A stretch of DNA of 64,000 nucleotides from Streptomyces sp. NBC_00154 (GTDB taxonomy: Bacteria > Actinomycetota > Actinomycetes > Streptomycetales > Streptomycetaceae), in NCBI RefSeq assembly GCF_026342835.1, contig NZ_JAPEMI010000002.1, positions 1,488,001 to 1,552,000 on the forward strand, read 5' to 3'. The notes under the pieces were generated by a model that searched no databases, had not been told where the DNA came from, and saw only the letters and a list, made by a program, of their open reading frames with translations. The number at the start of each line of letters is the position of its first letter. The stretch's first letter is position 1. Below are positions 33,844-41,909 of the stretch, one piece after another. A program made the position numbers and the translations under genes.

Positions 33844-34277
33844 ATGGCGATTCAGCGGATGGACAACGTCGGCATTGTCGTCGAGGACATGGATGCCGCC
33901 ATCGCGTTCTTCGTGGAACTCGGTATGGAGCTGGAGGGCAGAGGGGAGGTCGAGGGCCTCTTCGCCGACCAGTGCACCGGACTCGACGGCGTCCGCTGTG
34001 ACATCGCGATGGTCCGGACCATCGCAGCCGGCTCGAGCTGGCGAAGTACCGCAGCCCCGCGGTGATCAGCGCCGGGCCGCGCAACCGGCCGCACAACATT
34101 CTGGGCACGCACCGCGTCATGTTCGCCGTCGACGACATCGAGGACACCGTTGCCCGCCTGCGCCCTCACGGCGCCGAACTCGTCGGCGAGATCGCCCGGT
34201 TCGAGGACAGCTATCTGCTTTGCTACCTCCGCGGCCCGGAGGGCATCATCGTCGGACTGGCCGAGCAACTGCGCTGA
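33844..34277 (+). pseudogene. VOC (glyoxalase-like) protein, frameshifted
   Basis: The frame from the ATG at 33844 (AAGGAG upstream) encodes RMDNVGIVVEDMDAAIAFF and DGVRCDIAMVRT, then goes astray at about 34020. From about 34029 a different frame reads RLELAKYRSPAVISAGP, GTHRVMFAVDDI and LRGPEGIIVGLAEQLR to 34277. Together they make one normal VOC protein missing a few bases between DIAMVRT and RLELAKY. Either a small deletion or a read error has split it. Remaining sequence is well conserved, so the event is recent. Confidence 0.8.
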
Positions 34278-34331
34278 GAAGGAGGAAGCGAACCATGCAG
34301 CCGAACGGAAGCCATGAGATGGACCTCGGAG

Positions 34332-34351
34332 AGAGGTGGCTCGCCACCTCT
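34332..34351 (+). terminator. Hairpin after the VOC gene
   Basis: AGAGGTGG pairs with CCACCTCT around a CTCG loop. A T-rich stretch (GTCGTTTCTT) follows shortly after, compatible with a plus-strand terminator. Confidence 0.6.
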
Positions 34352-34763
34352 GAAGTCGTTTCTTAGCGTGGCGGTAACTTCGCAATTCTGGCCATATTGT
34401 GGCGTATTGCTCGCGAGAGTATGGGCCCAAAATCGCCATTGTGTGCGTGCGCCTCGTGGTCCTACGGGTGCTAACGGTTCTCCTCTTCTAGGTCGAATCA
34501 CGGTGGCGGCTCGGCGTGAGGTTGCCCGCGGTGGTGGGCCATGACCCAAGGGGCAGAAGGGCGGCCAGCATCCCGCGGTGATCGGGCAGGCGCGAGCGGA
34601 GCGAGCCCTTGAATCCGTAGAGAATATTTCTACTCACGTAGCGCACCGGCTACTGTCTTGTCTCGGTTGATGCTTGACGTTGTGGCTTCACCTGATGCTT
34701 GACACCGCTTGCTTCGGCTTGGCTGTGCGCGTCTGACGGACGTGTGCAGGGTGGGCCGGGGCC

Positions 34764-35483
34764 GTGCTGGTGGAGTTGAGTGTGGTCGAGCAGCGGTATC
34801 ACGCGGTGATGGAGGTTGCCGCAGGGGTTCCGGTCACTCAAGTCGCGGCCCGGTATGGGGTGTCGAGGCAGTCGGTGCACTCCTGGGTGCGCAAGTACGA
34901 GCAGTCGGGTCTGCCGGGATTGGCGGATCGGTCGCACCGGCCGGACTCGTGTCCGCACCGGATCGCCGGGGAGGTGGAGATCACGCACCGCCTCACGAAG
35001 CCACAGTCCCCGACCACCACCGGGAAGATCGAACGCTTCCATCAGACCCTGCGGCGCGAACTCCTCGACGACCACGACCCGTTCGCCGACCTGACCACGG
35101 CGCAGGCGGCGGTCGATGCCTGGCTGGAGAACTACAACCGGATGCGGCCGCATCAGGCCCTGGACATGGCTGTTCCGGCCAGCCGGTTCGTGCCCAGGCC
35201 GCGGTCCGAGCAGGATGCGCTGCCGGTGGTGCTGCCCGCCCGCCTGGACGCGGTCCCGGCTTCGGAAGCCCCAGTGCCTCCGGCCGAGCCGGGGGCCGTG
35301 GCTTGGCCGATGGCCGAGGGTGAGGTCGGCGCGATCGAGGTGGAGCGGGTGGTTCCCGCGTCGGGGAACCTGAGCCTGCGCGGGCAGCAGATCTGGTTCG
35401 GCCCGGCTCTGGCCGGCACCACGGTGACCTTGCGCGCCCAAGCCGTCGACGAACGCCTGCACGGCGTAGACGATCCCGCATAG
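34764..35483 (+). pseudogene. IS481-family transposase with a large in-frame internal deletion
   Basis: The N-terminal HTH (VAARYGVSRQSVHSWVRKYEQSG) is intact up to HRIAGEVE, then jumps directly to THRLTKPQSPTTTGKIERFH, which normally lies roughly 150-200 residues further on. The first two catalytic Asp residues are therefore missing while the last Glu (KIERFHQTLRRELL) and the C-terminal Mu-like part remain. The open frame gives a 239-residue product that cannot transpose but could still bind ends. Region 34352-34763 upstream has no gene and is unusually AT-rich around 34370-34430. Confidence 0.85.
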
Positions 35484-35623
35484 CGCCTGGCTGAGGGTGT
35501 GCGGCTCGGCGCGTGCATGGCCGAGTCATACCCGGAGATCATGTAGATCCTGCGCCACAGCGAACTCGGTCGGATATGCGCCGGCGACGGACTGGCTCCG
35601 CGCGCGAGGCGCGGTGTGGAGCG

Positions 35624-35791
35624 GGGCGTGGCCGCAGGTCCGAAGGCCGCGTTGATGCGGAAAAGATGGATGAACGCCTGTGGTAGCTGGGCAAGTTGTT
35701 CGCCGATGTGTCTGATCTCCTCTGCGCAGAGCCCGAGATGGTCGGGGCGGGTGAGCATCTTCTTGAAGGCCGGGCGGATTTCGTCCAGGCG
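35624..35791 (-). pseudogene. C-terminal remnant of a glycoside hydrolase family 15 (glucoamylase-like) gene
   Basis: One frame reads FKKMLTRPDHLGLCAEEIR then GEQLAQLPQAFIHLFRINAA, close to the GH15 end motif (LGLYAEE...GEQLGNFPQAFTHLALINAA). No catalytic domain survives; the fragment is about 56 codons and runs into unrelated frames on both sides. It lies between the IS481 remnant and the operator at 35871. Confidence 0.6.
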
Positions 35792-35870
35792 GCCGACGCG
35801 GTCTGGACGAGGACGCCGACGTGTCCATGCCGCTGTCGACAGTTCGGGCCATTTCGCCGCCTCGACAGTT

Positions 35871-35919
35871 CCATACGTCGTATGGTAAATCTGGAAGGGT
35901 GCTTCCGTACGTCGTATGG
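35871..35919. promoter_or_regulatory. Operator pair A, upstream of the secreted protein/SsgA-like unit
   Basis: CCATACGTCGTATGG (35871-35885) is a perfect palindrome around a central T. CCGTACGTCGTATGG (35905-35919) matches it with one change, centre to centre 34 bp. The same motif occurs beside tetR/P450 and at 56904. Confidence 0.82.
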
Positions 35920-35954
35920 AAGGGCTGGCTCGCACGAATCGGGAAGGAAAGGTC

Positions 35955-36248
35955 ATGAAGAATCTCACGAGGTGTGTTGCTGCCGTCACCGCTTCCTCTG
36001 TGGCGTTCGTGAGTGCCGCTGTTCTTGGCGCCGGGATCACCCCGTCGGCCGAGGCTTCTGCATCCGCGCACGTCCAGCGCCCGACCGTCAGCGCCGGCGA
36101 CTACCGCCGGGAGCACGGTGTCGGCTACCTGCTCGAGCAGCGCTACTCCCGGGACGAGATCCGTGGCTGGCACCACGACGGCCGGGATGAGATCAGCCGC
36201 GCAGCCGAGGTAGAGACACCTTGGAGTGAAGGGCGATGGAGTCTTTGA
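35955..36248 (+). CDS. Small secreted protein, HVQRP family (paralogue 1)
   Basis: The first ~35 residues form a signal peptide (MKNLTRCVAAVTASSVAF, then a hydrophobic core, cleavage near AEASA). The mature part starts with HVQRPTVSAGDYRREHGV, then YLLEQRYSRDEIRGWHHDG. The HVQRP, DYR, HGV-YL-EQ-Y and RGWH words recur in the protein at 63684-64000 and partly in 57116-57406. I know no named family. The ATG at 35955 has a GAAAGG site; an ATG at 35916 inside the operator is in frame but unlikely. The 3' end overlaps the SsgA-like gene by 13 bases. Confidence 0.78.
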   Translation: MKNLTRCVAAVTASSVAFVSAAVLGAGITPSAEASASAHVQRPTVSAGDYRREHGVGYLLEQRYSRDEIRGWHHDGRDEISRAAEVETPWSEGRWSL

Positions 36249-36655
36249 AGACCGTGATGCAGGGGGTGGCCGTACAGCTTGTCATCTCGTGCACCTACTC
36301 GCTGTCCGTGTGCATGAGCCTGCGTTACGAGCCCACCGATCCCTACGTCGTCCGTGCAGCCTTTTTCACCGACACTGAGGAGCCGGCCGAATGGGTCCTG
36401 GGGCGTGATCTTCTGGCCGATGGCCTGAGAGGTTCCGCAGGCAGTGGGGACATTCGGATCTGGCCGGCCGTTGGTCGTGGTGACGAAGCGATGTATATCG
36501 CCCTGGGGTCTCCCGCGGACGCTGCCTTGCTCGAGGTTCCCGTGCAGGACATCAGGACTTTCCTGGAGCACACGGAGGCGCTGGTGCCACGGGGTGCTGA
36601 GTCCGGACACATCGACTGGAACCTCGAACTGGCGAACTTGTTCGCGAAAGGCTGA
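36236..36655 (+). CDS. SsgA-like protein (SALP), copy 1
   Basis: The 139-residue protein has the SsgA/B pattern: YEPTDPYVVRAAFF, then EPAEWVLGRDLLADGLRGSAGSGDIRIWP, YIALGSPADAALLEVP and FLEHTEALVPRGAESGHID. SALPs are actinomycete proteins that position or time septation and wall synthesis in development. Copy 2 at 57532 has the same atypical N-terminus (MxSLKT...VQLVIS). The start overlaps the secreted-protein gene, a sign of coupling. Location in an operator-controlled pair outside a developmental locus is unusual. Confidence 0.9.
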   Translation: MESLKTVMQGVAVQLVISCTYSLSVCMSLRYEPTDPYVVRAAFFTDTEEPAEWVLGRDLLADGLRGSAGSGDIRIWPAVGRGDEAMYIALGSPADAALLEVPVQDIRTFLEHTEALVPRGAESGHIDWNLELANLFAKG

Positions 36656-36720
36656 GAGAAGCCTCCCAACTGGCTTACGGATGAGGGACTTTGTTCCGCG
36701 CCGCAGAAGAGAAGGATTGA

Positions 36721-37056
36721 GTGTTCATGTCCCAGTACCAGCTTCGTGTCTACACACTGCGCAGCCCTGAGGCGCTCGTCGCCTACGAGAACATCTGGGC
36801 CGAGCACATTCCCGGTATGGCCAAGCACAAGATCGCCACGCACGGCGTCTGGACGGTGCCCACGGGTCCCGGTAGTGAGACGTTCCAGCTGTACGCCCTT
36901 GTTTCCTACCGGGACGCCGACGACGTTCAGGAGCGACTGGGGGCGTACCTGTCCAGCCCCGAATTCCGCGCGGACATGGAGGGCTTCGACATCAGCCTGA
37001 TCATCGGCGTCGCCGAGTCCGTGCTGACGCCCACCGCCGCCTCACCCTTGCGGTGA
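36721..37056 (+). CDS. NIPSNAP-family protein
   Basis: The ~110-residue protein starts SQYQLRVYTLRSPEALVAYENIW, and continues with HGVWTVPTGPGSETFQLYALVSYRD, the layout of a single NIPSNAP (dimeric alpha-beta barrel-like) domain. Such small proteins are often linked to aromatic or lipid catabolism; their role is unclear. GTG at 36721 or ATG at 36727 could be the start, both after GAAGGA. It follows the SsgA-like gene by 65 bases on the same strand and may be part of the same transcript. Confidence 0.8.
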   Translation: MFMSQYQLRVYTLRSPEALVAYENIWAEHIPGMAKHKIATHGVWTVPTGPGSETFQLYALVSYRDADDVQERLGAYLSSPEFRADMEGFDISLIIGVAESVLTPTAASPLR

Positions 37057-37626
37057 CGGGTACCGAGCCGCTCGAAGTCTGCGGCGACCGAACGCTGCGC
37101 AACTCCGTCAAGGCGCTCGCCGGACGGCAACGGGCATGGACGAGATCGGCGAGGTCGGGGGGACGGCTGCAGTTGCCGAAGACCCGGTTGAGTGCCCGTC
37201 ATTACGGGCCGCCGACGCCCGGTGACATGGAGGCCCGGCCGACCCGGGGGTGAACACGTACCGGCGGCACCGTGCGCCAGGCCGCTGCCGCGTCTGCTGG
37301 TCGGCCCACCGCGTCATGCGCTGGGTCGTCGTCCGCAGTGCGAGCGAGCCGCACGGTAACGTTCAGGCCCTGGCCACCGCCGGACGCTGCGGGTCCTCGG
37401 ACCGCACGAGACCACGGACCACGCACACCATCCAGGCGCGATCCAGCAGCAAGATTGTGCGCGAGGTGGCGCGGGGCAGGGTGGGCCCGTGGAGCGCCCA
37501 CGCGGATCCGCCGACGGTGTAGCCATCAGATCGCCGCCCATGGTGCGGTCGCCCGGCCTAGCCGCAGCACACCGCGCATCTGCAGCGGCCGCGTGAAGAA
37601 GGCCATCTCGGTATCTGATGGGCGCC
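37057..37626. other. Region without a supported gene
   Basis: Short open frames on both strands have no recognisable motif. It separates the NIPSNAP gene from the convergent tetR gene and ends at a hairpin. Confidence 0.4.
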
Positions 37627-37648
37627 TCCTCAGGCGCGGCAGCCTGAG
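37627..37648 (-). terminator. Hairpin downstream of tetR
   Basis: CCTCAGGC (37627-37634) pairs with GCCTGAGG (37641-37648) across six bases, about 40 bases after the tetR stop in the direction of tetR transcription. Confidence 0.6.
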
Positions 37649-37685
37649 GCGGCCCGACCACGGGCCGGCCCCAGGCTGCAACGCT

Positions 37686-38363
37686 TCAGGACTGCAAATC
37701 AATGACCGGCGCCCTGGCGCCGTCACCAGCGGCAGCGAGTCGGCTCTCCAGACCCGTGATGATCGTGTCCAGCGCCAGGCGGAAGATGCGGTTCTCGTCA
37801 TGGTCCGGGTGGGTGAGCCCGTCGTCGCCGACAAGGGGGGGTTTGAGGCTCGACCATTGGTGGAGCGCGCCGTTGAGCTCGGCGGTGAGGACACCGGTGA
37901 TGACGGCGCATACGAGAGCGGCGATCTGCGGGAGCTCGGAGTGCGGCACCCCAGCGGCGTCCAGGATCGCGGCGAGCGAAACCCAGAACGGGTCTTCGGG
38001 CTGGATGAAGTCCGCCTGGTGGCTGAACGAGTAGGCCATGAGCTTCGGGTGGCGGTGCGCCAGCGTCCGGAAATCCGTGGCGAGTAGGCGCATGCGCTCC
38101 TGCCAGGGAGCGTCCTCCAGTGTCACGGTGCGGAACTGGGTGCCGACCATTCTCGCCACGCCGCGCAGTACGGCGTCCTTGTTGGGCACGTGGTGGTAGA
38201 GCGACATCGGGTTCGCATCAAGCACGGTCGCGAGTTTGCGCATGGTGAGCGCATCGACCCCGTCCGCGTCGATGAGCTGCACGGCGGCAGCATAGATCCC
38301 GGCCTCGGTCAGAGGCACCTCTCTCTTCCTGGTTCCCCGCGGGGGACGCTTCACCTTTTCCAT
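37686..38363 (-). CDS. TetR-family regulator, likely master of the CCATACG operators
   Basis: The 225-residue protein has a basic N-terminus (MEKVKRPPRGTRKREVPL), the TetR helix-turn-helix (LTMRKLATVLDANPMSLYHH, residues 39-58) and a TetR_C-type ligand domain with PWQERMRLLATDFRTLAHRHP. Its start codon lies inside operator B1 (CCATACG...), so the RNA may be leaderless and the gene autoregulated. It is divergent from the P450/ADH unit. The same operator type is found at 35871 and 56904, so it probably controls those loci also. The inducer is probably a hydrophobic P450 substrate, by inference only. Confidence 0.92.
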   Translation of the reverse strand: MEKVKRPPRGTRKREVPLTEAGIYAAAVQLIDADGVDALTMRKLATVLDANPMSLYHHVPNKDAVLRGVARMVGTQFRTVTLEDAPWQERMRLLATDFRTLAHRHPKLMAYSFSHQADFIQPEDPFWVSLAAILDAAGVPHSELPQIAALVCAVITGVLTAELNGALHQWSSLKPPLVGDDGLTHPDHDENRIFRLALDTIITGLESRLAAAGDGARAPVIDLQS

Positions 38364-38397
38364 ACGCCCTACGGTATCAGTTTCGTACAGCGTATGG
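38360..38397. promoter_or_regulatory. Operator pair B1/B2 at the tetR start
   Basis: CCATACGCCCTACGG (38360-38374) and TCGTACAGCGTATGG (38383-38397) are imperfect copies of the palindrome, centres 23 bp apart. B1 contains the tetR start codon on the minus strand. Confidence 0.72.
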
Positions 38398-38459
38398 AAG
38401 TGACTCGGCCACGTGGTGGCGTGGCGGTCGCCCTCGCAGGGCTGGCTGCAGTCGACTTT

Positions 38460-38497
38460 CCATACGTCGTATGGTACTACTTTCGTACAACGTATGT
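38460..38497. promoter_or_regulatory. Operator pair B3/B4 upstream of the P450 gene
   Basis: CCATACGTCGTATGG (38460-38474, perfect palindrome) and TCGTACAACGTATGT (38483-38497) repeat the B1/B2 arrangement with the same 23-bp spacing, exactly 100 bp away. They lie 68-105 bases before the P450 ATG. Confidence 0.8.
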
Positions 38498-38564
38498 TTC
38501 GGTGATGCATCGCGGCATCGATTGGCGCCCTTGCCCATCCCCTCCCTGCCCTAAGGAGCAAGCC

Positions 38565-41500
38565 ATGACCACACAGTCCAAGAACGACCTGCGACCCATC
38601 CGGTCTCCGCGCAAGGTCCCCTTCCTCGGCCACACGCCGCAGATTCCCAGCACCAACCCGGTGGAGTACTTCGGCGAGCTGTCCAAGCAGTTCCCCGAGG
38701 GGCTCTACGGCCTGGAGATCGCCGGCATCGAGCAGGTCTTCGTCTGGGACCCGGACCTGGTGGCCGAGGTCTGCGACGAGACGCGGTTCTTCAAGCAGAT
38801 CGACAAGACGCCGCTGGCCCATGTCCGGGACTACACGGGAGCCGGTCTGTTCACGGCCCACCAGCACGAGGAGGAATGGGGCATGGCGCACCGAGTCCTC
38901 CTCCCGGCCTTCAGCCAGCGGGCCATGAAGGGCTACTACGGGCAGATGCTGGAGATCGCCCAGAACCTGGTGGGCAAGTGGGAGCGTAAGGAGGGCCAGC
39001 CGGTCAACATCACCGACGACTACACCCGGCTGACCCTGGACACCATCGCCCTGTCGGGGTTCGGTTACCGGTTCGCCTCCTTCGCCAAGGAGGATCTGCA
39101 CCCCTTCCTCAAAGCGCTGCTGGAGGCGCTGGTCGAGTCGCTTCGGCGCTCGCAGGAGCTGCCGATGATGACCAAGATGCGCAAGGCCGATGACAAGAAG
39201 TACCGCGCGAACATCCAGCTTATGCGGGACCTGGTCGAGAGTGTGATCAAGGAGCGCCGTGAGGGGAAGGGCACCGCTGAGGATGACCTGCTGGGTCTGA
39301 TGCTGGAGGCCACCGACCCGGAGACCGGCAAGGGGCTGGACGACGACAACGTCCGTGACCAGGTGGTGACGTTCCTGATCGCCGGTCACGAGACCACCAG
39401 TGGTCTGCTGTCGTTCGCCACGTACTCGCTGATGCGTAATCCGCAGGTGCTGGCCCAGGCCTACGCCGAGGTGGACCGGCTGCTGCCGGGAGACACAGTC
39501 CCGGACTACGACACGATCATGCAGATGGACGTGATCCCGCGCGTCCTGGAGGAGACCCTGCGCCTGTGGGCTCCCATCCCCTTGATCGGCAAGTCGCCGA
39601 TCGAGGACACCGTCATCGGCGGCTGCTACGAGCTGAAGAAGGGAACGCAGGTCAACCTCCTCGAGGGCCCGCTGCACACCCACCCCAAGGCGTGGGACCG
39701 GCCGGAGGAGTTCGACATCGAGCGGTGGCTGCCGGAGAACCGGGTCAACCACCACCCGCACGCCTACAAGCCGTTCGGTAACGGCGTGCGTGCGTGCATC
39801 GGCCGGCAGTTCGCGCTCACCGAGGCCCGTCTGGCGCTCGCACTGGTGCTGCAGAAGTTCAAGTTCGCCGACACTGACGACTACAAGATGGACGTCAAGG
39901 AGGCGCTGACGCGCAAGCCTGGCGGCTTCGAACTGAAAGTGCGGTCCCGTCGGGAGCACGAACGGACCGTCTTCGGCGCAGTGGACCTGCAGACCGACGA
40001 CACGCAGGCGCAGGCCGCAGTCAGTGGTGTCGGGGTGAACCTGACCGTCGCCTACGGCTCCAGCCTGGGCTCGTGCGAGGACCTGGCGCGCACCATCGCC
40101 GACCGCAGCGAGCGCTCCGGGTTCGGCACCACCTTGGTCGGCCTGGACGAGCTGGGTGACAACCTGCCCACCGAGGGCCTGCTCGTCGTCGTGGCCTCCA
40201 GCTACAACGGCAAGGCCCCGGACAACTCGCAGCGTTTCGACGACATGCTCGCCGCCGGACTCCCGGAGGGCTCGCTGTCCAACGTGCAGTTCGCGCTGCT
40301 GGGTGCCGGAAACACCCAGTGGGTGGCCACCTACCAGGGCTTCCCCAAGCGGATCGAGGCAGGCCTGCTGGCGGCCGGCGCCACCCCCATCATCGAGCGC
40401 GGCATCGCGGATGCCGCCGGTGACTTCGACGGCATGGCCACCCGCTGGATGGACACCCTGTGGACCACCCTGGCCGAGGAGTACGCGGCCGACACCTCCC
40501 AGGCCAGCGGCCCGCGCTACCAGGTGCAACTGCTGACCGAGGCCGACGTGCGCCCCGCGATCGTCTCCGAGCAGGCCTACTCGCTGACCGTCGTCGCCAA
40601 CGAGGAACTCGTCAGCGACGCGACCGGGCTGTGGGACTTCAGCATCGAGCCGCCGCGCCCGGCCGCGAAGTCCATCACCATCGAGCTCCCCGAGGGCGTC
40701 ACCTACGACACCGGCAACCACCTGGCCGTCTTCGCCAAGAACGAGCCGGCCCTGGTCAACCGCGCCCTCGCCCGCCTCGGCGTCGACCGCGACCAGGTCC
40801 TGCGCCTGGAACTGCAGGCCGGCGGCCGCACCCACCTCCCGGTGGGCACCCCCGTGACCGCAGGCCTGCTGCTCACCGAGTTCCTGGAGCTGCAGGACGT
40901 GGCCACCCGCTCCCAGGTACAGACGCTGGCCGAGCACACCGAGTGCCCGTGGACCCGGCCGCAGCTGCAGGCCTACACGGCCGACACCACCGAATCCGAG
41001 GAGCGCTACCAGACTGAGATCCTGGGCAAGCGGGTCTCCGTGCTGGGCCTGCTGGAGCGCTTCCCGGCGGTCGAGCTGCCGCTGGCAGTCTTCCTGGACA
41101 TGATGGGCCCGATCCGCCAGCGGTTCTACTCCATCTCCTCCGCCCCGCTGGCCAACCCGCGCCACGTGCGCCTGACCGTCGGACTGCTGGAAGGCCCGGC
41201 CCTGTCCGGCGACGGCCAGTACCGCGGCACCTGCTCGTCCTACATCGCAGGCCTCGAGCCCGGAGACGTCTTCTACGGCTACGTGCGCGTGCCCTCCCCG
41301 ACCTTCGCCCCGCCGGCCGACCCGGCCACGCCGCTGGTCCTCATCGGTCCGGGCACCGGCATCGCGCCGCTGCGCGGATTCCTGGAGGAGCGCGCCTCGC
41401 AGCAGGAGAACGGCACCGAGGTGGGCCTGTCCCAGGTCTTCGTCGGCTGCCGCCACCCGGAGCACGACTACTTCTACCGGCAGGAGATGCAGGACTGGGA

Positions 41501-41786
41501 GCAGGTCGGGATCGCCCAGGTCCACACCGCCTACTCCGCGGTGACCGGCCACCCGGCCCGGTTCGTCCAGAACGCCATCGCCAACGCCGCCGACACCGTG
41601 TGGCAGGCCATCCAGGACGGCGCGTACGTCTATGTCTGCGGTGACGGCCGCCGCATGGCTCCCGCCGTGCGCGAGGCCCTCGCGGCGATCTACCGCCAGC
41701 GGACCGGCGCCGACGACGAGGCCGCCCAGCAGTGGCTCGCCCAGCTCGAGGCGGACGAGCGCTACCAGCAGGACGTCTTCGCCTGA
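38565..41786 (+). CDS. Self-sufficient cytochrome P450/NADPH-P450 reductase (CYP102/BM3 type)
   Basis: The 1073-residue fusion has a P450 domain (1-465) with I-helix AGHETT (273-278), ExxR in LEETLR and heme loop FGNGVRACIGR with the thiolate Cys411; an FMN domain (VAYGSSLGSCEDLARTIA); and FAD/NADPH domains (RFYSISSAP, IGPGTGIAPLRGFLEER). It should hydroxylate fatty acids or other lipophiles with NADPH and O2. At the site of BM3 Arg47/Tyr51 the sequence is GIEQVF, so the carboxylate anchor appears lost. ATG 38565 follows AAGGAG. An in-frame ATG at 38394 inside operator B2 would add 57 unlikely residues. A hairpin follows before the ADH gene. Confidence 0.95.
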   Translation: MTTQSKNDLRPIRSPRKVPFLGHTPQIPSTNPVEYFGELSKQFPEGLYGLEIAGIEQVFVWDPDLVAEVCDETRFFKQIDKTPLAHVRDYTGAGLFTAHQHEEEWGMAHRVLLPAFSQRAMKGYYGQMLEIAQNLVGKWERKEGQPVNITDDYTRLTLDTIALSGFGYRFASFAKEDLHPFLKALLEALVESLRRSQELPMMTKMRKADDKKYRANIQLMRDLVESVIKERREGKGTAEDDLLGLMLEATDPETGKGLDDDNVRDQVVTFLIAGHETTSGLLSFATYSLMRNPQVLAQAYAEVDRLLPGDTVPDYDTIMQMDVIPRVLEETLRLWAPIPLIGKSPIEDTVIGGCYELKKGTQVNLLEGPLHTHPKAWDRPEEFDIERWLPENRVNHHPHAYKPFGNGVRACIGRQFALTEARLALALVLQKFKFADTDDYKMDVKEALTRKPGGFELKVRSRREHERTVFGAVDLQTDDTQAQAAVSGVGVNLTVAYGSSLGSCEDLARTIADRSERSGFGTTLVGLDELGDNLPTEGLLVVVASSYNGKAPDNSQRFDDMLAAGLPEGSLSNVQFALLGAGNTQWVATYQGFPKRIEAGLLAAGATPIIERGIADAAGDFDGMATRWMDTLWTTLAEEYAADTSQASGPRYQVQLLTEADVRPAIVSEQAYSLTVVANEELVSDATGLWDFSIEPPRPAAKSITIELPEGVTYDTGNHLAVFAKNEPALVNRALARLGVDRDQVLRLELQAGGRTHLPVGTPVTAGLLLTEFLELQDVATRSQVQTLAEHTECPWTRPQLQAYTADTTESEERYQTEILGKRVSVLGLLERFPAVELPLAVFLDMMGPIRQRFYSISSAPLANPRHVRLTVGLLEGPALSGDGQYRGTCSSYIAGLEPGDVFYGYVRVPSPTFAPPADPATPLVLIGPGTGIAPLRGFLEERASQQENGTEVGLSQVFVGCRHPEHDYFYRQEMQDWEQVGIAQVHTAYSAVTGHPARFVQNAIANAADTVWQAIQDGAYVYVCGDGRRMAPAVREALAAIYRQRTGADDEAAQQWLAQLEADERYQQDVFA

Positions 41787-41797
41787 TCCTCCAGACG

Positions 41798-41838
41798 CCG
41801 GGAGAGTGCGGCGGTCTTGACACCCCGCACTCTCCCGG
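41798..41838 (+). terminator. Perfect 14-bp hairpin between P450 and alcohol dehydrogenase
   Basis: CCGGGAGAGTGCGG (41798-41811) pairs with 41825-41838 across 13 bases. No U tract follows. It may terminate most P450 transcripts, lowering ADH expression, or protect the 3' end. Confidence 0.75.
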
Positions 41839-41909
41839 ACACCACTCACCCGCGACGGCACCCATCGGCCCGAACCGTTGGGCGCGCCGCTCACAGAAAG
41901 CAGAGAACC

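Noticed and set aside
37250..37522. A 90-codon frame with several Arg/Cys residues.
   Set aside because: No homology that I can recall, no ribosome site and unfavourable codon pattern.
38394..38564. An N-terminally extended P450 starting at an ATG inside operator B2.
   Set aside because: The extra 57 residues have no resemblance to CYP102 proteins and the ATG at 38565 has an ideal AAGGAG site.
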